Positions 1-5,094 are shown, numbered from the stretch's first letter. The stretch is 5,094 bases of DNA from Phycisphaerae bacterium (GCA_016794945.1 JAEUIX010000122.1:1-5094); one strand, 5' to 3'. Notes: a model not told the origin generated them from the sequence alone. Numbers and translations: made by a program.

Positions 1-36
1 GGGGGGGGCGGGCGGAGCGGGCGGGGCGGGCGGGGC
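1..36. repeat. 9-bp tandem repeat encoding Ala-Pro-Pro; G-rich on the plus strand
   Basis: Four head-to-tail 9-base units (1-9, 10-18, 19-27, 28-36) of consensus GGGCGGGGC with single-base differences; each encodes one Ala-Pro-Pro in the sigma factor on the minus strand. The plus strand holds at least five runs of three or more G, mostly separated by one base, which meets the usual pattern for a G-quadruplex. The repeat may continue beyond the edge. The copy number may be slippage-prone. Confidence 0.75.
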
Positions 37-618
37 GAGCGCAGCGCGGAGCAGTTTCATGCCGCGGGAGAGGTTGACGCGCACGGAGCCTTCGGTCAGG
101 CCGGTGCGGTCGGCGATCTCGGGGCCGGAGAGGCCTTCGACCAGGCGCAGGGTGAGGGTTTCGCGGTAGGCGTCGGGGAGCGAGGCGATGGCGTCGAGGG
201 CTTCGGAGGCGGAGGGACGGTCGGTGTCGGTCGGGTCGGGGGGCGACCAGAGGGCGGGGCGCTGGCGTGCGAGTCCGAGCAGGTGGCCGGCGCGGCGCCA
301 GATGGTGCGGCGGTGGGCCAGGGCCGTGGTGCGGGCGATGGCGCAGAGCCAGGGCGCGAAGCGGTCGGCGTCGTGGAGCGTCGGGATGGCGCGGATCGCC
401 TTCAGGAAGACCTCCTGCGTCAGGTCGTCGGCGTCGGCGGGGCTGAGGCGCCTGGCCAGCAGGATGCCGTGGATCACCGGCCCGAAGCGGCGGTAGAGCG
501 CTTCCCACGCGTCGCGGTCGCCGCGCGCGGCGCGCCGGGCCAGCTCGCGCGCCGCATCGTCGGGCGCGCGCGGCGCGTCGGGCGGGTCGGCGAGCGGCTG
601 GGCCGGGGCGTTGGCCAA
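1..618 (-). CDS. ECF-type RNA polymerase sigma-70 factor, C-terminus off the left edge
   Basis: A group 4 (extracytoplasmic function) sigma factor, which would direct RNA polymerase to a small set of promoters. Reading leftward from 618 the frame is open for 206 codons to the edge. Region 2 spans about residues 38-105, with the typical DADDLTQEVFLKA helix (62-74) and the RFAPWLCAIART helix (86-97). A Pro/Asp-rich linker follows (121-138). Region 4 spans about 139-194, with LPDAYRETLTLRLVEGLSGPEIA and the helix-turn-helix GLTEGSVRVNLSRGMKLL. The start is TTG at 618-616: there is no in-frame ATG or GTG before the conserved domain, and an AGGAG lies 6 bases upstream. An acidic/Pro-rich leader of about 20 residues precedes the domain. 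After region 4 the chain becomes (APP)4 and leaves the window, so a C-terminal extension is likely but unseen. It lies 77 bases downstream of the secreted protein gene on the same strand. Family assignment is firm; its signal and regulon are unknown. Confidence 0.93.
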   Translation of the reverse strand, partial: MANAPAQPLADPPDAPRAPDDAARELARRAARGDRDAWEALYRRFGPVIHGILLARRLSPADADDLTQEVFLKAIRAIPTLHDADRFAPWLCAIARTTALAHRRTIWRRAGHLLGLARQRPALWSPPDPTDTDRPSASEALDAIASLPDAYRETLTLRLVEGLSGPEIADRTGLTEGSVRVNLSRGMKLLRAALAPPAPPAPPAPP

Positions 619-624
619 CGTGGG

Positions 625-629
625 CTCCT
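625..629 (-). promoter_or_regulatory. Shine-Dalgarno AGGAG that sets the TTG start of the sigma gene
   Basis: AGGAG on the minus strand, 6 bases before TTG at 618-616. It sits inside a 13-base string (621-633) that recurs exactly before the outer-membrane protein gene (3770-3782), where it clearly serves an ATG. This makes the TTG the best start for the sigma factor. Confidence 0.7.
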
Positions 630-661
630 GGATGGACCGGCGACGGCGCGCCGAGCGTACC

Positions 662-678
662 GCGCACGGCGCGTGCGC
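662..678. other. GC-rich stem-loop between the secreted protein gene and the sigma gene
   Basis: GCGCAC (662-667) and GTGCGC (673-678) form a perfect 6-bp stem with a 5-base loop in the 77-base gap (619-695). No run of T follows on the minus strand, so it is not a canonical intrinsic terminator. It could attenuate or process a joint transcript, or be chance in DNA this GC-rich. I see no clear promoter in the gap. Confidence 0.25.
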
Positions 679-695
679 CGCCGGGTCGCGGGCGG

Positions 696-1412
696 CTACT
701 TGCCGGCGGGCGACAGGCCCTCGATGTGCCCGCCCCAGGCGCGGACGTGGGCCTCGACGTTGGTGCGCAGCAGCGCGTCGGCCCGGGCCGCTTCGCGGGC
801 CCGATCCATGTGCTTGAGGTACACGGGCTCCTTGCCCCGGTGCATGGCCGGGTGCACGAGCATGGCCGCGGCGAACTGCATCTGCCCCTGGCGCGCGGCG
901 CCGGGGGCCGACAGGCGCAGGGCCTGCTGCATCCAGAGGTAGCCGGGCACGCCGTCGGCGACGCCGGCGCGCCGGGCGGATTCATCGCCGATCTGGTCGG
1001 CGCATCCGACGAAATAGGCGGCGTCGAACCAGGCCAGGGCGGCGGCGTCCTGCGTGCCGGCGGCCTGGGCGTCGAGCGCGCGGCAGGACAGGCGCAGCAG
1101 CAGGTCGGCACGCCCCTGGCCGGACAGGGCCATGGTGGCGCGCCGGAGGGTCTCCATGCGCTCCATGACCGAGGCGGCGCGGTCCAGCGCCGCCAGGGCC
1201 TGGGCGATCGTGGCGGTCGCGGCCTGGCCCGAGGCGGGCTCGGCCATCGGCGTCCCGTCGCCGCAGTCGATGGGCACGCAGATCAGCGGCGGGCCGAACG
1301 CGGACGGTGCAGCGCCGCTCAGCGGGGCGGCCAGCGCTGCCAGGCCGAGCGTCGAGGCGATCAGGAGCGAGGAAACGGCGTGCCGGTGCGTCGGCGATGG
1401 TGTGCGGATCAT
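696..1412 (-). CDS. secreted helical protein of unknown function
   Basis: 238 residues. ATG at 1412 is chosen because GGAG lies 7 bases upstream and it puts a signal peptide at the N-terminus: a basic stretch (R3, H9, R10, H11), a hydrophobic core at about 13-29, and cleavage somewhere near 33-38. The frame stays open upstream to 1502, but that part is Arg/Pro/Gly-rich and looks noncoding. The mature protein opens with FGPPLICVPIDCGDG (39-53), then is mostly Ala-rich helix. Four Cys (45, 50, 110, 137) could form disulfides in the periplasm. The C-terminal half (about 156-222) reads like paired helices, GYLWMQQALRL, then QMQFAAAMLVHP, then YLKHMDRAREAARADALLRTNVEAH. From memory, this GPPLIC start followed by a helical domain resembles a conserved hypothetical family of Acidobacteriota and Planctomycetota; I cannot verify that here. 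It lies upstream of the sigma gene on the same strand, so joint expression is possible. No catalytic motif is visible. Confidence 0.82.
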   Translation of the reverse strand: MIRTPSPTHRHAVSSLLIASTLGLAALAAPLSGAAPSAFGPPLICVPIDCGDGTPMAEPASGQAATATIAQALAALDRAASVMERMETLRRATMALSGQGRADLLLRLSCRALDAQAAGTQDAAALAWFDAAYFVGCADQIGDESARRAGVADGVPGYLWMQQALRLSAPGAARQGQMQFAAAMLVHPAMHRGKEPVYLKHMDRAREAARADALLRTNVEAHVRAWGGHIEGLSPAGK

Positions 1413-1527
1413 GGCGCGGCTCCGTGGTTCGGCCCCGCGGGAGGGGCCCTGGGTGCGGGCGGCGGGGCGGGCTCCGGCTTCAACCGGGGCGTCCCGTCCC
1501 AAGCCAGATGCGCCGGCGGCCCGGGCG

Positions 1528-1557
1528 TTAGCGACGGGGGGAGCGATTTCCTATCAT
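1528..1557 (+). promoter_or_regulatory. candidate promoter of sucC
   Basis: TATCAT (1552-1557) resembles a -10 box and lies in the only AT-richer patch of this intergenic region. A weak -35 candidate, TTAGCG (1528-1533), stands 18 bases upstream and matches only three of six consensus positions. Transcription would begin near 1564, leaving a leader of about 65 bases. The prediction rests mainly on the -10 and on location. Confidence 0.4.
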
Positions 1558-1569
1558 CGCCGCCCCCGA

Positions 1570-1592
1570 CCCGCCGGCGCAGACGCGGCGGG
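1570..1592 (+). other. stem-loop in the sucC 5' leader
   Basis: CCCGCCG (1570-1576) pairs perfectly with CGGCGGG (1586-1592) around a 9-base loop. If transcription starts near 1564, this hairpin sits at the very 5' end of the sucC mRNA and ends about 30 bases before the Shine-Dalgarno. It would then be more likely to protect the transcript than to block translation. A smaller 11-base palindrome, CGGAC-C-GTCCG, follows at 1599-1609. Confidence 0.35.
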
Positions 1593-1630
1593 CGGGACCG
1601 GACCGTCCGTCAGCGCACGCTGGAGCGACC

Positions 1631-2866
1631 ATGAAGATCCACGAGTACCAGGCCCGCCAACTGCTGGCCGACGCGGGCATCCCGGTTCCCAACGGTCGCA
1701 CGATCACCCGGCCCGACGAGGCCGCGGCGGCGTACCTGGCCGCCACCGGCTCGGGCAAGACCGGCGGGGAAGGGGGCAGGCTGGCGGTGGTCAAGGCGCA
1801 GGTGCACGCCGGGGGCCGGGGCAAGGCGGGGTTCGTGAAACTGGTGCGATCGCCGCAGGAGGCGACGAAGGAAGCGGCGTTCATGCTGGGCAACCGGATG
1901 AAGAGCCCGCAAACGCCGCCGGAGGGGCTGGAGGTCAAGCGGCTGCTGGTGGCGGCGGGGGCGGACATCGCCGACCGGGCCGGGGGCGGCAAGGAAGAGT
2001 TCTACCTGGCGGTGACGCTGGATCGGGCGCTGCGGCGCAACGTGCTGATCGCCTCGCGGTACGGCGGGGTGGACATCGAAGAGGTGGCGCACAAGACGCC
2101 CGAGGCGATCATCAAGCGCCCGCTCCACCCCTTGCTCGGCCTGCGGGGGTTCGAGGCCCGCGAGGTGGCGACGGCGATGGGCTTCAAGGGCAAGCAGGTG
2201 AACCAGGCGGTGGCGGTGATGCAGAAGCTCGCGGCGCTGTTCGTGCAGCGCGACTGCTCGCTGGCCGAGATCAACCCGCTGGTCATCACGCCCCCGAGCG
2301 AGAAGTTCCCCGACGGGCAGGTGCTGGCGATCGACGCCAAGTTCAACTTCGATGACAACGCGGCGTTCCGGCACGAGGACCTGTACAGCGCGGCCGACGC
2401 CTCGGAGGAGAACCCCGCCGAGACGCGCGCCAAGGCCGCGGGGCTGTCGTACATCGCGCTGGACGGGTCGATCGGCTGCCTGGTGAACGGGGCCGGGCTG
2501 GCGATGGCGACGATGGACATCATCAAGCTGCACGGGGGCGAGCCGGCGAACTTCCTGGACGTGGGCGGCTCGGCCAGCGAGCAGCAGGTGACCGAGGCGT
2601 TCCGGATCATCCTGGCCGACGAGCGCTGCAAGGGCGTGCTGGTCAACATCTTCGGCGGGATCATGAAGTGCGACGTGATCGCGCAGGGCATCGTCAACGC
2701 CGCCAAGCAGGTGGGGTTCAAGGTGCCGCTGGTCGTGCGGCTCGAGGGAACCAACGTCGAGGCGGGACGCAAGATCCTCACCGAGGCCAAGGGCGAGATC
2801 CCCACCATGCAGGCGGCCACCGACCTGGCCGACGCGGCGCGGAAGGTGTGCGCGGCGGTGGGCTGA
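1631..2866 (+). CDS. sucC: succinyl-CoA synthetase (succinate-CoA ligase) beta subunit
   Basis: Beta subunit of the cytoplasmic TCA-cycle enzyme that converts succinyl-CoA, NDP and phosphate to succinate, CoA and NTP. The 411 residues align along their whole length with E. coli SucC (388). The ATP-grasp domain opens with [20 protein letters not shown]. The nucleotide-binding [11 protein letters not shown] is at 57-67, and EINPLVI with Glu213/Asn215 and Asp235 of IDAK match the metal/nucleotide ligands around E. coli Asn199 and Asp213. The C-terminal ligase domain has [15 protein letters not shown] (282-296), [15 protein letters not shown] (299-313), [10 protein letters not shown] (339-348) and RLEGTN (370-375). 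The extra length is three loop insertions, near 40-50, 115-121 and 221-227. ATG is 5 bases after GGAG (1622-1625). The active-site histidine that is phosphorylated lies on the alpha subunit, SucD, which does not follow here: a gene on the opposite strand converges after 36 bases. A nucleotide preference (ADP or GDP) cannot be read from this. Confidence 0.98.
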   Translation: MKIHEYQARQLLADAGIPVPNGRTITRPDEAAAAYLAATGSGKTGGEGGRLAVVKAQVHAGGRGKAGFVKLVRSPQEATKEAAFMLGNRMKSPQTPPEGLEVKRLLVAAGADIADRAGGGKEEFYLAVTLDRALRRNVLIASRYGGVDIEEVAHKTPEAIIKRPLHPLLGLRGFEAREVATAMGFKGKQVNQAVAVMQKLAALFVQRDCSLAEINPLVITPPSEKFPDGQVLAIDAKFNFDDNAAFRHEDLYSAADASEENPAETRAKAAGLSYIALDGSIGCLVNGAGLAMATMDIIKLHGGEPANFLDVGGSASEQQVTEAFRIILADERCKGVLVNIFGGIMKCDVIAQGIVNAAKQVGFKVPLVVRLEGTNVEAGRKILTEAKGEIPTMQAATDLADAARKVCAAVG

Positions 2867-2883
2867 GGCGGCGGCGACCATCG

Positions 2884-2899
2884 GCGGCGGGCGCGCCGC
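2884..2899. terminator. possible shared hairpin between convergent sucC and the barrel gene
   Basis: GCGGCG (2884-2889) and CGCCGC (2894-2899) form a perfect 6-bp stem with a 4-base loop, filling much of the 36-base gap between two stop codons that face each other. A symmetric hairpin there could end transcription from both sides. Neither strand has a T-run after it, so a classical intrinsic terminator is not supported, and GC-rich DNA yields such stems by chance. Confidence 0.25.
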
Positions 2900-2902
2900 G
2901 GG

Positions 2903-3766
2903 TCAGAACTGGAACCGCACCTCGACGCCGACGCCGAAGCGCATCTCGGGGTGGCGGTGCATCTTCTGCCACACGGGGATCTGCACGGCGACCTCCAGGG
3001 CCCAGGTCGTGCCCTCGTACAGGATGCCGGGGCTCAGCGCGATCTGAGCATCGCCCGAGCCGTCGCCGAACATCCAGAGCCCGTTGAGCTCTCCGACGAG
3101 GTACCACGAGCCGGTGGTGTCGCGCGTGTAGCGCTCGGGCGCCAGGCGGAAGAGGTACGCCGCGTCGAACTTCAGTTCCTCGGCCGGGCCGTCGGCGGTG
3201 TTGTCGCCGGGGCGTTCGGTGCCGGTGTTGAAGGTCAGGCGCGAGGAGAGGCTGACGCCGTGCCGGCCGCGGATGATGGTTCCGGCGAAGCCGATGGTGG
3301 GGTCCCACGAGTCGCTGCCGAGCGGCGCGGTTCCCGTGGGCAGTTCCAGGCCGGCGAGGATGCTAAAGCGTGCGGTGTCGATGGGGCTGGTGTCGAGCCG
3401 CAGCACGCGGTACTTGATCAGCAGCGATACATCGCCGAGGCCGAAGTCGTGGTCGCGCCCGCCGTCGGCGGCGCGGATGGCTGTGCGCTGGATGGTGGGG
3501 ATGTCGAGGTAGATCGCCAGGTCCTTGGAGATGCCGTAGCCGACCTCGACGCTGCTGACGATCTCTCGCGTGGAGCGGTAATCGCCGTGGGGGTCGTAGC
3601 GGTACTCGCGGTACTCGACGCGGGGCTTGAGCGTCCAGACGCCCTCGCCCGGCTGCGTGCCCGACGGCGTGTAGAACGCCTGCTGCGCCAGGGCGGACGA
3701 GGCGGTCAGGGTCGCAGCGGCCGCGGCCGAGGCGCGGAGCGCCCGCCGGGTGTGTGTTGCGTGCAT
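2903..3766 (-). CDS. outer-membrane beta-barrel protein, MetA/phenol-degradation transporter-like
   Basis: 287 residues. Signal peptide at 1-27: basic n-region THTRRALR, Ala-rich core, and cleavage at ALA-QQ. The mature chain alternates polar and hydrophobic residues in beta-strand fashion (for example [25 protein letters not shown]) and ends in Phe, the usual recognition signal for outer-membrane barrel assembly. [15 protein letters not shown] (108-122) and [14 protein letters not shown] (137-150) match the GxGD...KYR and LPTG hallmarks that I associate with the MetA-pathway-of-phenol-degradation family (Pfam PF13557), known as putative outer-membrane channels or transporters; the substrate is not evident. 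ATG at 3766 follows AGGAG by 7 bases. It starts only 21 bases after the stop of the HMA protein gene, so the two are surely one transcript. That neighbour hints at a metal-related role rather than aromatic degradation, which is inference. The barrel class is firm; the exact family is moderately sure. Confidence 0.88.
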   Translation of the reverse strand: MHATHTRRALRASAAAAATLTASSALAQQAFYTPSGTQPGEGVWTLKPRVEYREYRYDPHGDYRSTREIVSSVEVGYGISKDLAIYLDIPTIQRTAIRAADGGRDHDFGLGDVSLLIKYRVLRLDTSPIDTARFSILAGLELPTGTAPLGSDSWDPTIGFAGTIIRGRHGVSLSSRLTFNTGTERPGDNTADGPAEELKFDAAYLFRLAPERYTRDTTGSWYLVGELNGLWMFGDGSGDAQIALSPGILYEGTTWALEVAVQIPVWQKMHRHPEMRFGVGVEVRFQF

Positions 3767-3773
3767 CGCTGGG

Positions 3774-3778
3774 CTCCT
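3774..3778 (-). promoter_or_regulatory. Shine-Dalgarno of the outer-membrane protein gene
   Basis: AGGAG on the minus strand, 7 bases before ATG at 3766-3764, lying within the 21-base gap to the upstream HMA gene. The surrounding 13 bases (3770-3782) are identical to those before the sigma gene start (621-633). Confidence 0.75.
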
Positions 3779-3787
3779 GGATCGGGG

Positions 3788-4060
3788 TCAGGGGATCGAG
3801 AAGCCGGTGACGGTGAAGCCCGCGGCGTCGATGGCCTTGGCCATGGTCACCAGGTTGGGCCGCTTGCCCTCGCCGAAGAAGACGTGGACCTTGCCCTCGC
3901 CCAGGTCGATGTCCACCTTCCTGACGCCGCCCATGCGGGCGAACTGCTTGTCGATGCTGTTGGCGCACAGCGGGCAGGACAGGCCGTTGACGGTGAGCGT
4001 GGCGGTGGGGGTGGGCACGGGGGCCAGCAGCGTGAGAACGCCGGTGAGAATCGGGAGCAT
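3788..4060 (-). CDS. small exported heavy-metal-associated (HMA) domain protein
   Basis: 90 residues: a hydrophobic leader (about 1-20, MLPILTGVLTLLAPVPTPTA) followed by one HMA fold. The fold starts with strand TLTVNGLSC, carries CPLC (Cys29, Cys32) in the loop where MerP and Atx1-type chaperones bind soft metal ions, then helix NSIDKQFARM, strand VRKVDIDLGEGKVHVFF, helix NLVTMAKAIDAAGF and final strand TVTGFSI. The usual GMTC is GLSC here. The leader suggests a MerP-like envelope location, but it has no basic residue before the core, so export is likely rather than certain. ATG at 4060 is preferred because GAGG lies 5 bases upstream. An in-frame GTG 15 codons upstream would add Arg residues but has no Shine-Dalgarno. 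It is co-transcribed with the outer-membrane protein gene 21 bases downstream. The bound metal (Cu, Zn or Hg type) cannot be told. Confidence 0.88.
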   Translation of the reverse strand: MLPILTGVLTLLAPVPTPTATLTVNGLSCPLCANSIDKQFARMGGVRKVDIDLGEGKVHVFFGEGKRPNLVTMAKAIDAAGFTVTGFSIP

Positions 4061-4203
4061 GGGAACCTCGTTGGGTGCGGCGCCGCCGCGCGTTGGAGCG
4101 GGCACGCCGCGGGGTGCGGTGCGGATGAGACGGACGCAGGGATGGGGGGGGGTGAGCGCCGAAGGGCCGGCGCCCGGGGCGCGCAATGATGGCGCGGCCG
4201 CCG
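4061..4203. other. 143-base gap upstream of the HMA gene, with a hairpin and a 9-G run
   Basis: No gene is supported here. GCGCCG (4156-4161) and CGGCGC (4168-4173) form a 6-bp stem with a 6-base loop. On the minus strand it is followed by a run of nine C (4152-4144), not T, so it is no canonical terminator. A promoter for the HMA/barrel pair may lie in this gap, but none is recognisable. The GAGG Shine-Dalgarno of the HMA gene is at its end (4066-4069). Confidence 0.4.
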
Positions 4204-4560
4204 CTACGTGCGCCAGACGCACAGGCGTGCCAACCGGCGGAGCGTCGGTTCGGAAGCGCCGGCGGCGCGGGCGAGCCCGATGCTGCACGGGCGGGCCGTG
4301 CCGGGGAGCCACCAGCCGGCGTCGGCGGTGGGCATGGCGCGCCAGGCGTCGTCGCTTGGATTGGTTGGCTTGGCGGGAGCCGGAGTGGGGGGCGCGCGGT
4401 CCGGCGCGTGGCCGATGCAGGGGCACTCGTCGACGCCCTCGCAGCAGCAACTGTCGGGCTGGACTGCGGCGATCGCTTCGCCGGAGCACCCGACGGGGCC
4501 GTTGCGCCAGCAAATCGGCGCCAACACCAGAGCCAGGATGACCGCCCACCGGAGCGTCAT
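4204..4560 (-). CDS. small Cys-rich exported protein of unknown function
   Basis: 118 residues, family not recognised. The N-terminus MTLRWAVILALVLAPIC is a short signal peptide or membrane anchor (one Arg, then a hydrophobic core of about 11). Cys17 is not in a good lipobox, so lipoprotein status is unlikely. A cluster DSCCCEGVDECPC (36-48) places Cys at 38, 39, 40, 46 and 48, next to His51, and would suit binding of a soft metal. A Pro/Ala linker (about 53-68) follows. The C-terminal part (72-118) has AWRAMPTADAGWWLPG, more Cys (92, 114) and an Arg-rich end. Third codon positions are G/C-biased in this frame, which supports coding over the overlapping plus-strand frames. It has no clear Shine-Dalgarno. 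It lies 49 bases after the membrane protein gene and 143 before the HMA gene, on the same strand. A role in metal binding is inference from the Cys cluster and the HMA neighbour. Confidence 0.7.
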   Translation of the reverse strand: MTLRWAVILALVLAPICWRNGPVGCSGEAIAAVQPDSCCCEGVDECPCIGHAPDRAPPTPAPAKPTNPSDDAWRAMPTADAGWWLPGTARPCSIGLARAAGASEPTLRRLARLCVWRT

Positions 4561-4566
4561 GCCCGG

Positions 4567-4572
4567 ATAGTA
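4567..4572 (-). promoter_or_regulatory. candidate -10 box of the Cys-rich protein gene, implying a leaderless mRNA
   Basis: TACTAT on the minus strand stands 6 bases before the ATG at 4560. A start of transcription at the normal distance would fall on the A of the ATG, giving a transcript without leader, in keeping with the missing Shine-Dalgarno. No good -35 is seen. The six bases match TATAAT at four positions. Confidence 0.3.
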
Positions 4573-4609
4573 CGTTCGCCGGCCGATCGGCGTTCGGCGC
4601 GGTTCGGGC

Positions 4610-5094
4610 TTATCGTCCGCGAACGCGGGTGACGATGCCCACCAGCGACCCCACCAGGAAGAGCACCGAAGGCGCCGCGAGCACCGCCAGCAGGGCGGTC
4701 AGCAGGCCGTCGGGGCGGAAGGTGATCGCGTCCGCGTCGCGCGTTGCGCGGATGTAGAGCAGCACCAGGTTGCCCCAGAGCACGCCCAGCAGCAGCGCCC
4801 AGGTCAGCACCAGCGCCGCCCGGCTGGCCATGTTGGCGACGATGATCCCCGGCAGCACCGGGAAGGCCACCGCCAGCGTCACGCCCGCGAAGATCGCCAG
4901 CACCTGCGCGTGCCACGGCCCGATGACCATCGGCATGAACATCACGCCGTGCACCAACGTCAGCAGCCCGAGAAACACCGCCGGGATCAGCACGGACGCG
5001 AGCATGATCGGGGCCGCGGGGCCGGGGTCGCGCCCGCCGCGCATGTAGTCCACCAGTTGCATCATCGGCACCACGACCAGCAGCAGCACCCCGA
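4610..5094 (-). CDS. polytopic membrane protein of unknown function, N-terminus off the right edge
   Basis: About 160 residues are visible and the frame is open to the right edge. A GTG at 5089-5087 could be read as a start, but it lies inside a hydrophobic run with no room to see a Shine-Dalgarno, so the true start is probably outside the window. Residues counted from that GTG show five hydrophobic segments: about 1-13, 27-53, 60-86, 91-113 and 129-154. Between the first two is a charged loop YMRGGRDPGP (15-24), and between the last two IRATRDADAITFRPDG (113-128). The short tail TRVRGR is basic, which puts the C-terminus in the cytoplasm by the positive-inside rule. Trp/His at 59-60 (GPWHAQ) and two His in all give no recognisable metal site. 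It stops 49 bases before the Cys-rich gene on the same strand and may be the first visible gene of that cluster. Confidence 0.78.
   Translation of the reverse strand, partial: GVLLLVVVPMMQLVDYMRGGRDPGPAAPIMLASVLIPAVFLGLLTLVHGVMFMPMVIGPWHAQVLAIFAGVTLAVAFPVLPGIIVANMASRAALVLTWALLLGVLWGNLVLLYIRATRDADAITFRPDGLLTALLAVLAAPSVLFLVGSLVGIVTRVRGR

Larger units (their letters stand above)
1413..1630. other. divergent intergenic region between the secreted protein gene and sucC
   Basis: 218 bases hold the control regions of two divergent genes. The half next to the secreted protein gene is uniformly GC-rich, and I see no convincing promoter for that gene. The half next to sucC contains an AT-richer island (about 1541-1558), a stem-loop (1570-1592), a short palindrome (1599-1609) and the sucC Shine-Dalgarno (1622-1625). 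No small gene is supported here. Confidence 0.6.

Noticed and set aside
1413..1502. 30-residue N-terminal extension of the secreted protein from an ATG at 1502
   Set aside because: It would bury the signal peptide, it is Arg/Pro/Gly-rich, and the ATG at 1412 has a properly spaced GGAG.
726..1634. 302-codon plus-strand open frame opposite the secreted protein gene
   Set aside because: Gly/Arg-rich low-complexity product, and it ends just inside the sucC start. The minus-strand gene has a signal peptide and a Shine-Dalgarno.
1748..1765. GSGKT in SucC (residues 40-44) as a Walker A P-loop
   Set aside because: The full GxxxxGK[ST] spacing is not met because residue 37 is Ala, and it lies in a loop insertion of an ATP-grasp enzyme that binds nucleotide by other residues.
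1610..2881. 423-codon minus-strand open frame covering all of sucC
   Set aside because: Its product is a low-complexity His/Arg/Leu/Asp-rich chain with no domain, typical of the antisense shadow of a GC-rich gene; sucC itself is beyond doubt.
4144..4173. Hairpin with a 9-C run (minus strand) as an intrinsic terminator before the HMA gene
   Set aside because: Intrinsic terminators need a U-tract; a C-tract does not serve. Kept only as a hairpin within the gap description.
2951..4189. 412-codon plus-strand open frame opposite the barrel and HMA genes
   Set aside because: It spans two well-supported minus-strand genes and their gap. The product is Gly/Ala/Arg/Val-rich without motifs.
4061..4549. 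Long N-terminal extension of the HMA protein (253 codons in all)
   Set aside because: The extension is Arg/Pro/His-rich noise that overlaps the Cys-rich gene in another frame. The ATG at 4060 has a Shine-Dalgarno and begins the hydrophobic leader.
4186..4632. Plus-strand open frames opposite the Cys-rich gene (also 4208-4570)
   Set aside because: No Shine-Dalgarno, no motif, low-complexity products, and on the opposite strand to the coherent leftward cluster.

Overview
The window is very GC-rich (roughly 70-75% by eye) and gene-dense. Genes on both strands have strong G/C third positions, and most starts carry a GGAG or GAGG Shine-Dalgarno. An outer-membrane beta-barrel protein shows that the host is a diderm. 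The GC content, the loop-expanded SucC, the ECF sigma factor with a Pro-rich tail and the secreted conserved hypotheticals fit a Planctomycetota (Phycisphaerae-like) bacterium. This is inference: an Acidobacteriota, Gemmatimonadota or myxobacterial source cannot be excluded from this sequence alone.

Layout. (1) Positions 1-1412, minus strand: a secreted helical protein of unknown function (1412-696), then a 77-base gap, then an ECF sigma-70 factor (618 down past the left edge) that starts at TTG and enters an Ala-Pro-Pro repeat after region 4. (2) Positions 1413-1630: a divergent intergenic region with a small AT-richer island, a candidate promoter and a GC-rich stem-loop ahead of sucC. (3) Positions 1631-2866, plus strand: sucC, the succinyl-CoA synthetase beta subunit. 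No sucD follows. The next gene converges on it after 36 bases. (4) Positions 5094-2903, minus strand: four genes read leftward. They are a five-helix membrane protein (open at the right edge), a small Cys-rich exported protein, a small exported HMA-type metal-binding protein, and an outer-membrane beta-barrel protein of the MetA/phenol-degradation-like type. The last two are 21 bases apart and almost certainly co-transcribed.

How the genes may work together. sucC is a TCA-cycle housekeeping gene and looks unrelated to its neighbours. The leftward cluster combines an HMA fold with CxxC, a protein with a CCC-x5-CxC cluster and an outer-membrane barrel, which suggests handling of a soft metal in the envelope; this is guilt by association. 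The left pair may be a sigma factor co-transcribed with an exported protein. I see no rRNA, tRNA, CRISPR array, insertion sequence or phage gene. No region stands out as a clearly new system; the Cys-rich/HMA/barrel cluster is the best candidate for something not yet described.
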